Of a stretch of 64,000 nucleotides of DNA, positions 53,018 through 62,073 are shown in pieces. The stretch covers positions 1-64,000 of the forward strand of contig JBNKRJ010000052.1 of the NCBI GenBank assembly GCA_050296515.1, written 5' to 3'. The stretch is from NBLH01 sp050296515 (lineage in GTDB: Bacteria; Bacteroidota; Bacteroidia; Bacteroidales; NBLH01). The notes below the pieces were generated by a model. That model did not search any database. It was given only the letters and a program-made list of their open reading frames with translations, and was not told the origin of the DNA. The translations under genes were made by a program, and so were the position numbers. The stretch's first letter is position 1. The number at the start of each line of letters is the position of its first letter.

Positions 53018-54097
53018 ATGAATGAAACTAATGATATATCAAAATCCATATTTAAAATAAATACTTCGTCAGGAAGCGGAACCGGCTTTTATCTGCGTGG
53101 CGAAGGAATTGTAGTTACAAACTGCCATGTAATTTTAGGACATCGAAATGTAGCACTCGAAGATCAGGAAAAAAATCGTTTCCCTGCAAAGGTGGTTTTT
53201 GTAAACAGAGAAGCTGATGTGGCATTTTTAAAACCTGATGCTCCCTTTGAAACACCAGATATTGAACTGGCTGATATTTCGCAGCTTAAAAGCAGGGACA
53301 GGGTTTTTGTTTTAGGGTTTCCTTTTGGTATGCCGTATACTGAGACGCAAGGGATTGTGTCTGCGCCTCGTCAGTTAATGGAAGGAAGTTATTTTATACA
53401 GACAGATGCTGCTGTTAATCCAGGAAATAGCGGGGGACCTGTGATAAATGAATCAGGTAAAGTAGTAGGGATAACTACTAGCAAATTTACACAGGCCGAT
53501 AATATGGGCTTTGCAATTCCTGTTGATATTTTAAAAGAAGAATTAGTCACTTTTGAACAAAATACAGAGCTAAACTACTCAATTAAGTGTAACTCCTGTA
53601 AATCTTTGATTAAGGACGAAGTAGAATACTGTCCGAACTGTGGAAACTCAATTGATCAGAAGCTCTTTGAAAAGATAAGCCAAACCAAGATAGAGGCTTT
53701 TGTTGAGGATGCATTGCAAAAAATAGGAATGAATCCAGTGATGGCCCGCACCGGTTATGAATTCTGGGAATTTTACAGGGGCAGTGCCATGGTTAGAGTA
53801 TTTGTATTCGACAAAAACTATATTTTTGCGACTTCTCCAATAAATAATCTGCCATCGAGCAACATTGAGAATTTGTACAAGTATTTATTAAGCGATCCAA
53901 TAAAGCCTTACATGCTTGGTATTTATAAAAATCAGATATTCATATCTTACAGAGCACATCTTTCTGATGTTTTTTCAGATTATGGAGAAGAAGTGAAAAA
54001 GAACATTGGAAATATGCTGAATAAGGCAGATGAAATGGATGATTTTTTTGAAACAAACTATGGTTGTCCAAAATCAAATTTTGCCAAGATGGAATAA
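53018..54097 (+). CDS. Cytoplasmic trypsin-like protease with zinc ribbon
   Basis: 359 residues. The catalytic triad of an HtrA-like serine protease is complete: His37 (TNCHVIL), Asp67 (ADVAFL), Ser138 (NPGNSGGPV). There is no signal peptide and no PDZ domain. A four-Cys zinc ribbon follows (Cys191, Cys194, Cys205, Cys208: CNSC...CPNC), then ~150 residues of a YbjN/T3SC-like alpha-beta domain (RTGYEFWEFYRGSAMVRVFV). Domain order protease, zinc ribbon, chaperone-like is unusual. The upstream gene codes for a protein with the same kind of chaperone-like domain, suggesting that it feeds substrates to the protease or is its target. Inferred; no known family assigned. Confidence 0.85.
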   Translation: MNETNDISKSIFKINTSSGSGTGFYLRGEGIVVTNCHVILGHRNVALEDQEKNRFPAKVVFVNREADVAFLKPDAPFETPDIELADISQLKSRDRVFVLGFPFGMPYTETQGIVSAPRQLMEGSYFIQTDAAVNPGNSGGPVINESGKVVGITTSKFTQADNMGFAIPVDILKEELVTFEQNTELNYSIKCNSCKSLIKDEVEYCPNCGNSIDQKLFEKISQTKIEAFVEDALQKIGMNPVMARTGYEFWEFYRGSAMVRVFVFDKNYIFATSPINNLPSSNIENLYKYLLSDPIKPYMLGIYKNQIFISYRAHLSDVFSDYGEEVKKNIGNMLNKADEMDDFFETNYGCPKSNFAKME

Positions 54098-54254
54098 ATA
54101 AGACCTTTCAAATCATAGGTGAATGATTGTTTAGGGTAGAAGAACAATTTATGTAAACTATTCTATGAATTCACCCATGATTTACCAATATTTCTGGTAC
54201 TCGTTTAATCTGGAAATTATATTATTAAGTTCGTCAATTTAATAGGATACAAAT

Positions 54255-54348
54255 TGTGCACCAGCCAGGTGACAACACCTGGCTAATTTACCCTTGGTGC
54301 ACTTGTCAGGTGTTGTCACCTGACAAATTAGCCTTGACACGACACTAG
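54255..54348. repeat. MITE-like element M5
   Basis: Two perfect hairpins, AGCCAGGTG-ACAA-CACCTGGCT and GTCAGGTG-TTGT-CACCTGAC, then TTGACACGACACTAG as in M1. The left terminus is not intact. The spacer ACCCTTGGTGCACTTG matches the M1/M2 spacer, so this is the same family. Confidence 0.75.
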
Positions 54349-54377
54349 TTGTAATTCGAACTGAAAAAATGATTAAT

Positions 54378-55349
54378 ATGAACAGAAGCAACAGATTTGT
54401 TATAATGCTATTTATTCCTTTTGTCTTTATTTATTCTTGTGGAAATGGGAAGAATGAAAACGATGAAGAAACGGATAGTTTAAATGACGCGATTTCCAGG
54501 GTAATGACTGAATTGGATAAGGATTATGCAAAGAATGACAAATCAGTTTTTGATTACCTAAAATTGATTCCTGCAAAGTCATATGGCATGGTCTCGTTTA
54601 CTTCTGAAAAAGACTTTGAAATTATTGATAATCAGAACCATTTCATTAAGTACGAAAAGGTTGATGGGGATGGTATGCATGAACGCCTCCTCTTTAAGCA
54701 ACTTAACGAAGGAAGAACAATTTTTAGCAAAATCTCCTATCATACCTATAAAAACCCACAAGGCTATTATGCATTTGTAAGTAGTTTTTATTTGCTTGAA
54801 TACATTGATGGTGAGTGGTTTGATTATTCAGATCAGTTGCCTGACGCTTGGAAAAGTGATAGATATGTTGTAGAATTAAAACCAGATGCAGACAGGTTTG
54901 AATTGTATGACATTGAGTTTGATCCGGTAAAAGGTGAGGAGACGAGCCGTAAACTAAAGGCTACTGCTGAATGGAGTAACCAGAAGTTTGTTGAAATTGC
55001 AACAAATATTGACAAGCCTGAACCTTACAAAATCATTGTGGCATTTAACTATACAAATGATGTTACCGAAGATTGGAATTGGTTTTTTAGCGATTTGGTG
55101 AGAGAATTTGAGAAAAAAGGAGTTCATGTGGTTGATATGAATATAAAAGAGCAGGGAAAAATCTTAAAAATTAATGAGAAAGATTTTAATGTGGAACTTG
55201 ATTTAACCAAAGCAATTAGTAAACTTAATGATGTAAATTCCGGATATTTGTTTATCATTGAAGGGCAGGAACCTCACTTTTGTTCATACAATATGTCGGA
55301 AAGTACGATTAAGGCAGCAAATGAATTTTTTGAATTTGATAAACATTAA
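54378..55349 (+). CDS. Hypothetical lipoprotein
   Basis: 323 residues from the ATG at MNRSNRFVIM (three codons longer is possible). Lipid Cys21 is preceded by VFIYS. The mature region is charged, with beta strands (FISYHTYKNPQGYYAFVSSF pattern), FEIVD-like hydrophobic clusters and KIIVAFNYTNDVTEDWNWFF at the middle. No catalytic motif is recognised; the length suggests a two-domain surface or periplasmic protein. A terminator-like hairpin follows. It lies downstream of the protease gene but is separated by repeat M5, so a functional link is unproven. Confidence 0.75.
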   Translation: MNRSNRFVIMLFIPFVFIYSCGNGKNENDEETDSLNDAISRVMTELDKDYAKNDKSVFDYLKLIPAKSYGMVSFTSEKDFEIIDNQNHFIKYEKVDGDGMHERLLFKQLNEGRTIFSKISYHTYKNPQGYYAFVSSFYLLEYIDGEWFDYSDQLPDAWKSDRYVVELKPDADRFELYDIEFDPVKGEETSRKLKATAEWSNQKFVEIATNIDKPEPYKIIVAFNYTNDVTEDWNWFFSDLVREFEKKGVHVVDMNIKEQGKILKINEKDFNVELDLTKAISKLNDVNSGYLFIIEGQEPHFCSYNMSESTIKAANEFFEFDKH

Positions 55350-55373
55350 AGCTGTTATTAAAACAAGATTTTT

Positions 55374-55402
55374 TAAGGGTTTTCTTATGAAGCCCTTTTT
55401 TT
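55374..55402 (+). terminator. Imperfect terminator
   Basis: AAGGG (55375) pairs with CCCTT (near 55393), extended by TTC/GAA with one mismatched base, and is followed by a run of T. It lies 25 bp after the lipoprotein stop. Confidence 0.55.
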
Positions 55403-55660
55403 GTGGTTTTCTCTTTCGCTCAATATAATTTGATTTAAGTATTTGGAATATGAAGCTTGAATAATTCAAGAAAAATTTCTAAAGCATAAAAATGATTCAA
55501 ATTGACAAGTCATTTTTTTGCTTTAAATTTATAAATTGTAATGCAACTTGATCTATAAAATAAGGCCAGATGAAACCCTCATTCCGCGTGCCGCTGAAGC
55601 TTTAGCGGAGGCGCAGGGGGATTAGCTTACGCTGAGCCCTTCGGGGTTTATAAAGAAACT

Positions 55661-55813
55661 TAACTTAACCAAGTGATCTCATGAGCGAAGCGAATAATCG
55701 CTCTACAAAAGAATATGTTTAACCTTGCGAAGCAAGCTCATGAACTCCATATAAATAGTTTAAGAAAAGTGAATAAATATCAATTACTTAACTAAAATTC
55801 AAACAAGTGAAAT
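55661..55813. repeat. 154-bp dispersed hairpin repeat, copy B
   Basis: Reverse complement of the repeat at 14562-14715 with about six mismatches. Its outer stem and the inner CTTGC-TTC-GCAAG and AGCGA-TTAT-TCGCT hairpins are all preserved. It ends 3 bp before the stop codon of the GNAT gene, so both copies abut the 3' end of a minus-strand gene. Confidence 0.9.
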
Positions 55814-55815
55814 CT

Positions 55816-56259
55816 TTAGTAATCGACTAAGTTTGATGCTCTTGGTTTCATCATAAATTTACGCTGAATTTCTTCCGAATTTTCAAAACCGTATTTTTCA
55901 TAAAGACCATGTGCATCTGCTGTCAAAAGCAGACCATAAAGACTTTTAAGCGACGGATGCTTAATAATAAACTCAACCATTGCTTTACCTAGTCCATTGC
56001 CTTGATATTCAGGGAGTACAAACAAGTCGCAAATATAATAAGTTGTTGAAAGATCAGTTACAATTCTTGCGAAACCTGCCTGGTTTCTAACTCTTGTAAA
56101 TACTCCAACACACATTGAGTTTTCTATCGAACGGGCAACAATATTATATGGTCTTCCTTTGGCCCAGTATGAATCTTCCGACAAATATTTATGAATTGTT
56201 GGAATAGATAAATGAGCCTTGTTATCAGAGATAAGAAAATCGTTAACTTTTATGTCCAT
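55816..56259 (-). CDS. GNAT family N-acetyltransferase
   Basis: 147 residues. The acetyl-CoA-binding loop LPEYQGNGLGKAMVEFII (consensus Q/R-x-x-G-x-G/A) is intact, preceded by the strand TYYICDLFVL and followed by YEKYGFENSEEIQRKFMM near the end. It transfers acetyl from acetyl-CoA to an amine of an unknown substrate (protein, antibiotic or small molecule). It is a single gene on the minus strand, and the dispersed repeat B lies just beyond its stop. Confidence 0.85.
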   Translation of the reverse strand: MDIKVNDFLISDNKAHLSIPTIHKYLSEDSYWAKGRPYNIVARSIENSMCVGVFTRVRNQAGFARIVTDLSTTYYICDLFVLPEYQGNGLGKAMVEFIIKHPSLKSLYGLLLTADAHGLYEKYGFENSEEIQRKFMMKPRASNLVDY

Positions 56260-56556
56260 AATACTGGATTTAGGTTAATAATGCCCCAATTACAATTGGT
56301 CAGATTATCAAAGGTCAGCACTTTTTTTAAATAAAACAATAGGAATACTTTTTATTGTATGGAAATAAGTCAATCAAATCTTTTTAATTCTATACACAAG
56401 ACAGGTTGAATAAAACGGGACTTATTAGTTGATTCTCTAATAAGGACAATGAGATAAATGCCTATGGTCATTTAATCAAAATTAATAATTAGTTGGCCAA
56501 ATTAATTAATTTATAAGTAACAATAATTTAATTTAGCAGGCTTAAAATATTAAGAA

Positions 56557-58281
56557 ATGAAGAGTTCTAAAAAGTTAAAAATCTTACTGTTAATATTTTT
56601 CCTTGCTTCTCTAAATCTACTAAAAGCAAATAACTTACAAATTACAAGTGTTTCTCTTCTCAACAAAAATACAGTTGATGATTACTTGTATGTACAGTTT
56701 AATATTAGCTGGGATAACTCATGGAGACTAAATTTTGATCCTGATCACCCGGAGTTACTTCATAACTGGGATGCAGCCTGGGTGTTTATTAAATTCAGAG
56801 TTAATGGTGGCGAGTGGCAACATGCAAGCTTAAGTAATATTGATAATAATCATGTTGTTCCATCAGGTGTAATCGCTGATGCAACAAGTGATGGCAGAGG
56901 TGTCTTTTTATATCGCTCATCTGCAGGATCCGGAAGCAATAATTGGCCAGCAGTGCAATTCAAATGGTTGTACGGTGACGATGGTGTTGCTGATAATGCA
57001 ACCAATATCGAAATCAAAGTGTTTGGGATTGAAATGGTGTATGTAAACGAAGGATCGTTTTATGTAGGTGATGGATATTCCATCGGACATTTTTATGATG
57101 CCAGTGATGCGAACATGCTTCAGTCTGCCCATATTACTGCTAATCCGGTAACTATAAAAGTAAATACTTCTAGGTTCTCTGGAATTGTTCCTGATGATGA
57201 TGCGATTATCAATGATGGAATTTATGTTGATGGAGACAATGGTATTGACACAATTGGTGGAGGAACTCAAATCAACAACACTGGATTTCCTACAGGGTAT
57301 CATGCTTTTTATTGCATGAAATATGAAATTACGCAACAGCAATATGTTGATTTTTTAAATACACTGACCCGTACACAGCAAGATCGCTGCACTTCAAGAG
57401 ACAGGGCGCTGACAAGTGCAGTAATCGATTACGATCCATTTGCTATGGCTGCTCATTTAGGAGTGTATTATCGTAATGGTATTTATGCTGTAAATACTGA
57501 AAATGATGAGGTTAGTCCAGTCACTTTTTATTGCAACCTAGATACTACAGGTAATAACATAAATTTATACAACCAGAATACTGATGGGCTAAATGTTGCA
57601 TGCAATATTCTGGGATGGCTGCAAGGAACTTCATATGCCGACTGGGCCGGACTGCGCCCAATGACAGAGCTTGAATTCGAAAAGGCTTGTCGGGGGCCAG
57701 AAACACCTGTCGCTGGAGAATACGCATGGCACACAACTGATTTGTTTAGTGCAGCTCCCTATGCATTTGTTGATTTTGGCATGTCAACTGAGTACCCATC
57801 AAATGCTTCTACTACTTTAGGAAATGCAGCCTATGAGTTTACAACAGGGCATAAGGAGGCTAATCCCGATAGAATTGATGCACCAGTTCGAGTAGGTGTT
57901 TTTGCAACATCTACTTCAAACAGAGTGACCTCCGGGGCCTCATATTATGGTATTATGGAGCTAAGTGGAAATGCAATTGAAAGATGTGTTACACTTGGCT
58001 ATGGAATGGGGCGAAAGTTTATGGGAACTCATGGTGATGGACTACTTGTAAGTTCTCCTGATGATGAAGCCGGTAATGCTACCAATTCTGATTGGCCAGG
58101 AATTGATTTGAATGAAGAATCTAAGGGGGCAAATTATATCTGGAACGGATCTGGCTACCGAGGTGGTGACTGGAACGATGGGTTAGAAGGCTTGAAAGTT
58201 TCATGGAGGGGCAGGGCTTCCATTGACCCATTTGGTCCAAATATTGGTTCAGGATTCAGATGTGTAAGAACAGCAGAATAA
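56557..58281 (+). CDS. Secreted SUMF1/FGE-like protein with N-terminal beta domain
   Basis: 574 residues: a signal peptide (1-24), a ~140-residue beta domain (LQITSVSLLNKNTVDDYLYV start, with SWDNSWRLNFDPDHPELLHN) and a formylglycine-generating-enzyme-like domain from about 165 to the end (IEMVYVNEGSFYVGDG; ITQQQYVDFLNTLT; RPMTELEFEKACRGPE; YRGGDWNDG; GSGFRCVR). The catalytic Cys of true FGE was not seen in the expected context, so it is more likely a ligand-binding SUMF1 domain, like GldK/GldJ or PvdO-type proteins. The next gene, 19 bp away, codes for a T9SS-sorted Ig-repeat protein, so the pair probably acts on the surface. Confidence 0.85.
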   Translation: MKSSKKLKILLLIFFLASLNLLKANNLQITSVSLLNKNTVDDYLYVQFNISWDNSWRLNFDPDHPELLHNWDAAWVFIKFRVNGGEWQHASLSNIDNNHVVPSGVIADATSDGRGVFLYRSSAGSGSNNWPAVQFKWLYGDDGVADNATNIEIKVFGIEMVYVNEGSFYVGDGYSIGHFYDASDANMLQSAHITANPVTIKVNTSRFSGIVPDDDAIINDGIYVDGDNGIDTIGGGTQINNTGFPTGYHAFYCMKYEITQQQYVDFLNTLTRTQQDRCTSRDRALTSAVIDYDPFAMAAHLGVYYRNGIYAVNTENDEVSPVTFYCNLDTTGNNINLYNQNTDGLNVACNILGWLQGTSYADWAGLRPMTELEFEKACRGPETPVAGEYAWHTTDLFSAAPYAFVDFGMSTEYPSNASTTLGNAAYEFTTGHKEANPDRIDAPVRVGVFATSTSNRVTSGASYYGIMELSGNAIERCVTLGYGMGRKFMGTHGDGLLVSSPDDEAGNATNSDWPGIDLNEESKGANYIWNGSGYRGGDWNDGLEGLKVSWRGRASIDPFGPNIGSGFRCVRTAE

Positions 58282-58300
58282 ATAACTCTAAAAGTAGCTT

Positions 58301-60586
58301 ATGTTTGGCAGTAAATTAAGAAATATCGTTTTTATCATAACTTCTCTGTTTGTTAATAATTTAATGGCTCAAAATGAAGCTTTTCATGGTGGTGAAGGTG
58401 ATGGTTTTGGACTTTCGGAAAGCGGAGTATTTAATTTGTCAGAAGTAGGATTTGAAGGTAATAACCTTTCTGTAACAGTAAATCAAGCAGGTGGTCAGGC
58501 GGATCCAACTGACCAGCAACCAATTTTATTCACAGTTGTTTTTTCTGAAGCTGTAACTGATTTTGATGCCTCTGATGTAAATGTTTCAGGTTCAGCCAAT
58601 CCCCAGACCATTAATGTAAGTGGTAGTGGAACAACTTACACCGTTGAGTTAAGCGATGTTTTAGCAAATGGCAATATCATCGTCCAAATTCCATCAGGTG
58701 GAGTTCACAATTTGGTAGGGAACCCAAACCTTACCTCAACCAGCACTGATAACTCTGTGACTTACAATGGGTTTGGTTTGACAGTTGAAATTAATTTAGC
58801 TAATGGTCAAACTGCTGCGAGCAATTTATTTGAAGTTCATTTTTTAGTAGAGTTTTCAGAAGCGGTTACCGATTTTTCAAATAGTGATGTTGTTTTGACC
58901 GGAACGGCTAACGCCAGTGTTGTTAATGTTACAGGGTCAGGAACAACCTATGATGTGGGCGTGTCAGGAATGACAGGTGATGGAGATGTAACTATAAATA
59001 TCCCAGCCAATAGTGCGCATAATGGCTCAGGAGGGGGGAATACAGCCTCAGTAAATACTCAGAATACAATTACTTGTGATTATACTCCTCCTTATGCAGA
59101 AATATTGCTTGCTAATGGACAAGCCAATCCAAGTCCTGCCTCTATTCTAAGATTCCTGGTCTCATTTTCTGAAGAAATAGATGCACTTGAACCTGCTGAT
59201 ATTCAACTGAGTGGAACTGCAGGTGCGACAGATGTTCAGATAGTCAAAAATGGAAATGATTATAAAGTTTCGGTTAGTGGAATGACACAAGAAGGAACAG
59301 TTATTATTACAATTAATGAAAATGAAGTAAATGATTTAGCCGGGAATGGTAATACTACTACCATAAATACTGAAAATGAGATAGTTTACGGAAATCTTTT
59401 GTTTACAGAGGTTATCAAGCAACATACTTCTCAGGCGGATCCTACAAATGGAGATGTTGCAATTTTTGATATCGAATTTAACAGGGCGCCTTCCGATTTT
59501 GATGTTAATGATATTTTAATTACTGGTAATACTTCAGCAGGCACTGTTGAATTGAGTGGTTCCGGTATTAATTACCAACTAAGTTTATCTGGTTTTAAGA
59601 AAGATGGTACAGTGGCTATTGATATCGATGGCAATAGCATTCATGATTCATTCGGACATGTAAATGAAGCTCCGGAAATTGTTGATAATGAGGTAACTAT
59701 CGACAAGTCAGGACCAGCGCTTGAAATTTCTCTACCTATTGGGCAAAGCAACCGTTCAAATAGTTCTTTACTTGTGTTTGAAGCCACTTTTACAGAGGAT
59801 GTTGTTGATTTTAGTTCAGATGATGTTCAACTATCGGGCACTGCAGGAGCCAATTCTGTTAATATTACAGGCTCTGGAAATAAATATTATATTAATGTAT
59901 CTGGTATGAACAACGATGGTAGTGTAATTGTATCTGTTCCATCGAATAAATGCACTGACTTAGCCGGTAATTCGAATTCTGCATCGCAAAATATTGAAAA
60001 TCAAATTAGTTATGATGTTACCAGACCCAGTGTAGAAATAACTCAGGCGGCAGGACAGGCTGATCCTGCAATGACTTTGCCATTAAAGTTCCACCTGGAG
60101 TTTAGTGAAGAGGTTAAAACTTTTAATGTCTCGAAAATTTCATTTGGAGGATCTGCTGGTGTATACTTGGAATTGAATGGTATGGGAACTTCATATGATG
60201 TTTCAGTATTTGGTGTTACTCATAATGAAACAATCAAAATAAGTTTGCCCGAAGGAGGAGTTGCTGATTTAGCAGGGAATTATAATTTTGCTTCTATAAA
60301 TACAGATAATTCGATAACCTATACAGGTGTTACAGGCATCTCCGAACTGGAAAATGAAAATGTTTGTTTAATAAACTATCGAGAACATTTACTTAACATA
60401 GATTTTGAAAATTTACCTGATAAAAATAGTGAATTAGCTATTTATACATTAGACGGTAAATTACTTCGTTCAAAAAAACACTTAGATCAACGAAACTCAT
60501 TCAGTATAAACAATATTAGTCCAATTGTGTTAGTGAAAGTGATGAATGGGAATCAGTATACAAGTCGCTTAATTGTAACTAATTAA
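58301..60586 (+). CDS. T9SS-sorted protein with six Ig-like repeats
   Basis: 761 residues with a signal peptide (to about residue 23, NLMAQ) and six tandem ~95-residue beta domains, each starting with a variant of (A/L)xGQADP..., then FxVxFSExV, SGTAxxxxVNVSGSG and GxVxIxxPxxxxxDLAGN. The type is that of bacterial Ig-like domains with invasin-like strands. The last ~70 residues (from about 690) have NYREHLLNIDFENL and IYTLDGKLL, the beta-strand pattern of the T9SS type A sorting domain. It should be exported by T9SS and anchored. Its stop overlaps the convergent hydrolase gene by 8 bp. Confidence 0.88.
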   Translation: MFGSKLRNIVFIITSLFVNNLMAQNEAFHGGEGDGFGLSESGVFNLSEVGFEGNNLSVTVNQAGGQADPTDQQPILFTVVFSEAVTDFDASDVNVSGSANPQTINVSGSGTTYTVELSDVLANGNIIVQIPSGGVHNLVGNPNLTSTSTDNSVTYNGFGLTVEINLANGQTAASNLFEVHFLVEFSEAVTDFSNSDVVLTGTANASVVNVTGSGTTYDVGVSGMTGDGDVTINIPANSAHNGSGGGNTASVNTQNTITCDYTPPYAEILLANGQANPSPASILRFLVSFSEEIDALEPADIQLSGTAGATDVQIVKNGNDYKVSVSGMTQEGTVIITINENEVNDLAGNGNTTTINTENEIVYGNLLFTEVIKQHTSQADPTNGDVAIFDIEFNRAPSDFDVNDILITGNTSAGTVELSGSGINYQLSLSGFKKDGTVAIDIDGNSIHDSFGHVNEAPEIVDNEVTIDKSGPALEISLPIGQSNRSNSSLLVFEATFTEDVVDFSSDDVQLSGTAGANSVNITGSGNKYYINVSGMNNDGSVIVSVPSNKCTDLAGNSNSASQNIENQISYDVTRPSVEITQAAGQADPAMTLPLKFHLEFSEEVKTFNVSKISFGGSAGVYLELNGMGTSYDVSVFGVTHNETIKISLPEGGVADLAGNYNFASINTDNSITYTGVTGISELENENVCLINYREHLLNIDFENLPDKNSELAIYTLDGKLLRSKKHLDQRNSFSINNISPIVLVKVMNGNQYTSRLIVTN

Positions 60587-61163
60587 AACTTTTAAGAAAA
60601 TTAGAAGTGTTTGTGATTTTTGCATATCCCGTTAAGCTGCTTAATGTAGAGTAATGAACATCTTCTGCTTTTATTTCTTTATCGCCAAATTTAAGATTTC
60701 TGGTTGCACAAGCATCCTGAACAACAATACAGTTGTAATTTAAATCGCTGGCTGCTCTTGTTGCCGCTTCAACGCACATATGGGTCTGCATGCCACAAAT
60801 AATCAAAGTGCTGATGTTCTTTTCTTTAAGATATTCCTGTAAATCAGTTTCTCTAAAACTATTCGCATAGTTTTTAGAAATAACCTTTTCTCCTTCAATA
60901 GGTTTTACATCATCGTGGATTTTACCACCAGGCTCATAGTTGTGTCTAACATGAATCACCGTTTTCCCTTTTTTACGAAAAGCAGCAAGTAATTTTCCCG
61001 CATTTTTGCCAGCGGGTTTAGGATTAACTAGTTCAGCTTTCCCACCTGGGTAATAAAAATATTGAATGTCAATAATTAACAATGCAGTATCCCCCTTGTT
61101 CTCTTGGGCTGTAGAATTTAACATAAATAATACTGCAACAATTGTTAAGACAAGATATTTCAT
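60579..61163 (-). CDS. Secreted isochorismatase-like hydrolase
   Basis: 194 residues. A signal peptide (MKYLVLTIVAVLFMLNSTAQ) precedes a cysteine hydrolase fold with the triad Asp32 (LLIIDIQ), Lys97 (VISKNY) and Cys130 (GMQTHMCVEAATRAASDL). Most family members are cytoplasmic, so the periplasmic location is unusual and may point to a nicotinamidase- or peptidase-like activity outside the cytoplasm. The substrate is unknown. The gene is in its own minus-strand unit; its 3' end overlaps the stop of the T9SS protein gene by 8 bp. Confidence 0.88.
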   Translation of the reverse strand: MKYLVLTIVAVLFMLNSTAQENKGDTALLIIDIQYFYYPGGKAELVNPKPAGKNAGKLLAAFRKKGKTVIHVRHNYEPGGKIHDDVKPIEGEKVISKNYANSFRETDLQEYLKEKNISTLIICGMQTHMCVEAATRAASDLNYNCIVVQDACATRNLKFGDKEIKAEDVHYSTLSSLTGYAKITNTSNFLKSFN

Positions 61164-61270
61164 AAGTTTAGTTTTTAGATAAGTATTAAAAAAAGCTCAG
61201 TTTGTTAATATAGAGTAATTTTTTCTTTTATAAAATCCCTTAATTAAGATTTTAGAAGTCCAAACCGTAT

Positions 61271-61852
61271 TTATCTGCGGACAATGCCGTAAAATATCGT
61301 ATGAATAACACCATCAATTTTTTTCGACAATAATGGATCGTCTTTTTCCAATAGAAATGTGCTCTCCATGCCGCGCATTGCTGTGACAAATGCAATTGCT
61401 GCTAAATCAATATCCTGAATTTTAAAATAAGAAGATTCTACACCCTCAATTAAAATATTCTTAAACAAACGGATTTCTTCTTTGTCATAAAGCCTTTTCA
61501 ACCTAACCACAAAGTCAAGATGCATTAATCTTTGATCTTGTAATGCTTTATTAAAATTACCCAGTGTATCAATAATGTTCATTCGGGTGATAATGAAAGC
61601 CTTTAACTTATCCTTGGGGTTGTTCTCTTTCTCAACAGCAGTAATAATAGTACGTCGAAAAACCTTGGCCTCCAGTAGAACAACAGATTGAAAGATTTCT
61701 TCTTTACTTTTGAAGTAATAGTAAATTGAGCTTTTTCGCTTTTTAATTGCTTCTGCAATATCATCCATGGTCGTTTTTTTAAACCCCAGGGAGTTGAATA
61801 TTTTTCCTGATGTGGCAATAATTTTTTGTTTAAAATGGCTACGCTTTGTCAT
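61271..61852 (-). CDS. TetR/AcrR-family regulator
   Basis: 193 residues from the Met at MTKRSHFKQK; eight further codons upstream are open but not family-like. The N-terminal helix-turn-helix reads FNSLGFKKTTMDDIAEAIKK followed by RKSSIYYYFKSKEEIF, the TetR signature. The C-terminal ligand-binding part (about 60-190) is variable. It is divergently transcribed from an MFS drug-type transporter at 62074, the standard TetR-efflux pair, so it probably represses that transporter until a ligand binds. Confidence 0.88.
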   Translation of the reverse strand: MTKRSHFKQKIIATSGKIFNSLGFKKTTMDDIAEAIKKRKSSIYYYFKSKEEIFQSVVLLEAKVFRRTIITAVEKENNPKDKLKAFIITRMNIIDTLGNFNKALQDQRLMHLDFVVRLKRLYDKEEIRLFKNILIEGVESSYFKIQDIDLAAIAFVTAMRGMESTFLLEKDDPLLSKKIDGVIHTIFYGIVRR

Positions 61853-61876
61853 TTTATAAGTGTTTGTACATGGCAT

Positions 61877-62073
61877 AAACTCTTTCTTCCAAAATTTTGC
61901 ACAGAACAGGTTTAAAATAATAATGTTACTCTGAAAAATTCGACCGATTTTTGAAATTGTTCAAATTTACAATTAAAAAGAACAAATGCAAAGATTTGAA
62001 AAGTGACGACTGTTGGATTACAAATTTCAAATTTAAGTTTTACTTTTGGCTGGATTATTTAAAAACGCCTTTA
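61877..62073. other. Divergent promoter region (TetR/MFS)
   Basis: About 200 bp between the two starts, with the -7-like box at 62041-62048. The operator for the TetR protein should be here; a clear palindrome was not identified. Confidence 0.35.
62041..62048 (+). promoter_or_regulatory. Putative -7 box for MFS gene
   Basis: TACTTTTG matches TAnnTTTG and lies 26 bp before the ATG at 62074. It argues against the longer frame starting at 61951. Confidence 0.4.

Larger units (their letters stand above)
55350..55815. other. Intergenic region with hairpins and repeat B
   Basis: 466 bp. After the terminator it holds a GC-rich hairpin region around 55583-55650 (CCGCT...AGCGG; GCTTACGCTGAGC; CCCTTCGGGG), then dispersed repeat copy B to 55813. 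No gene seen. Confidence 0.5.
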
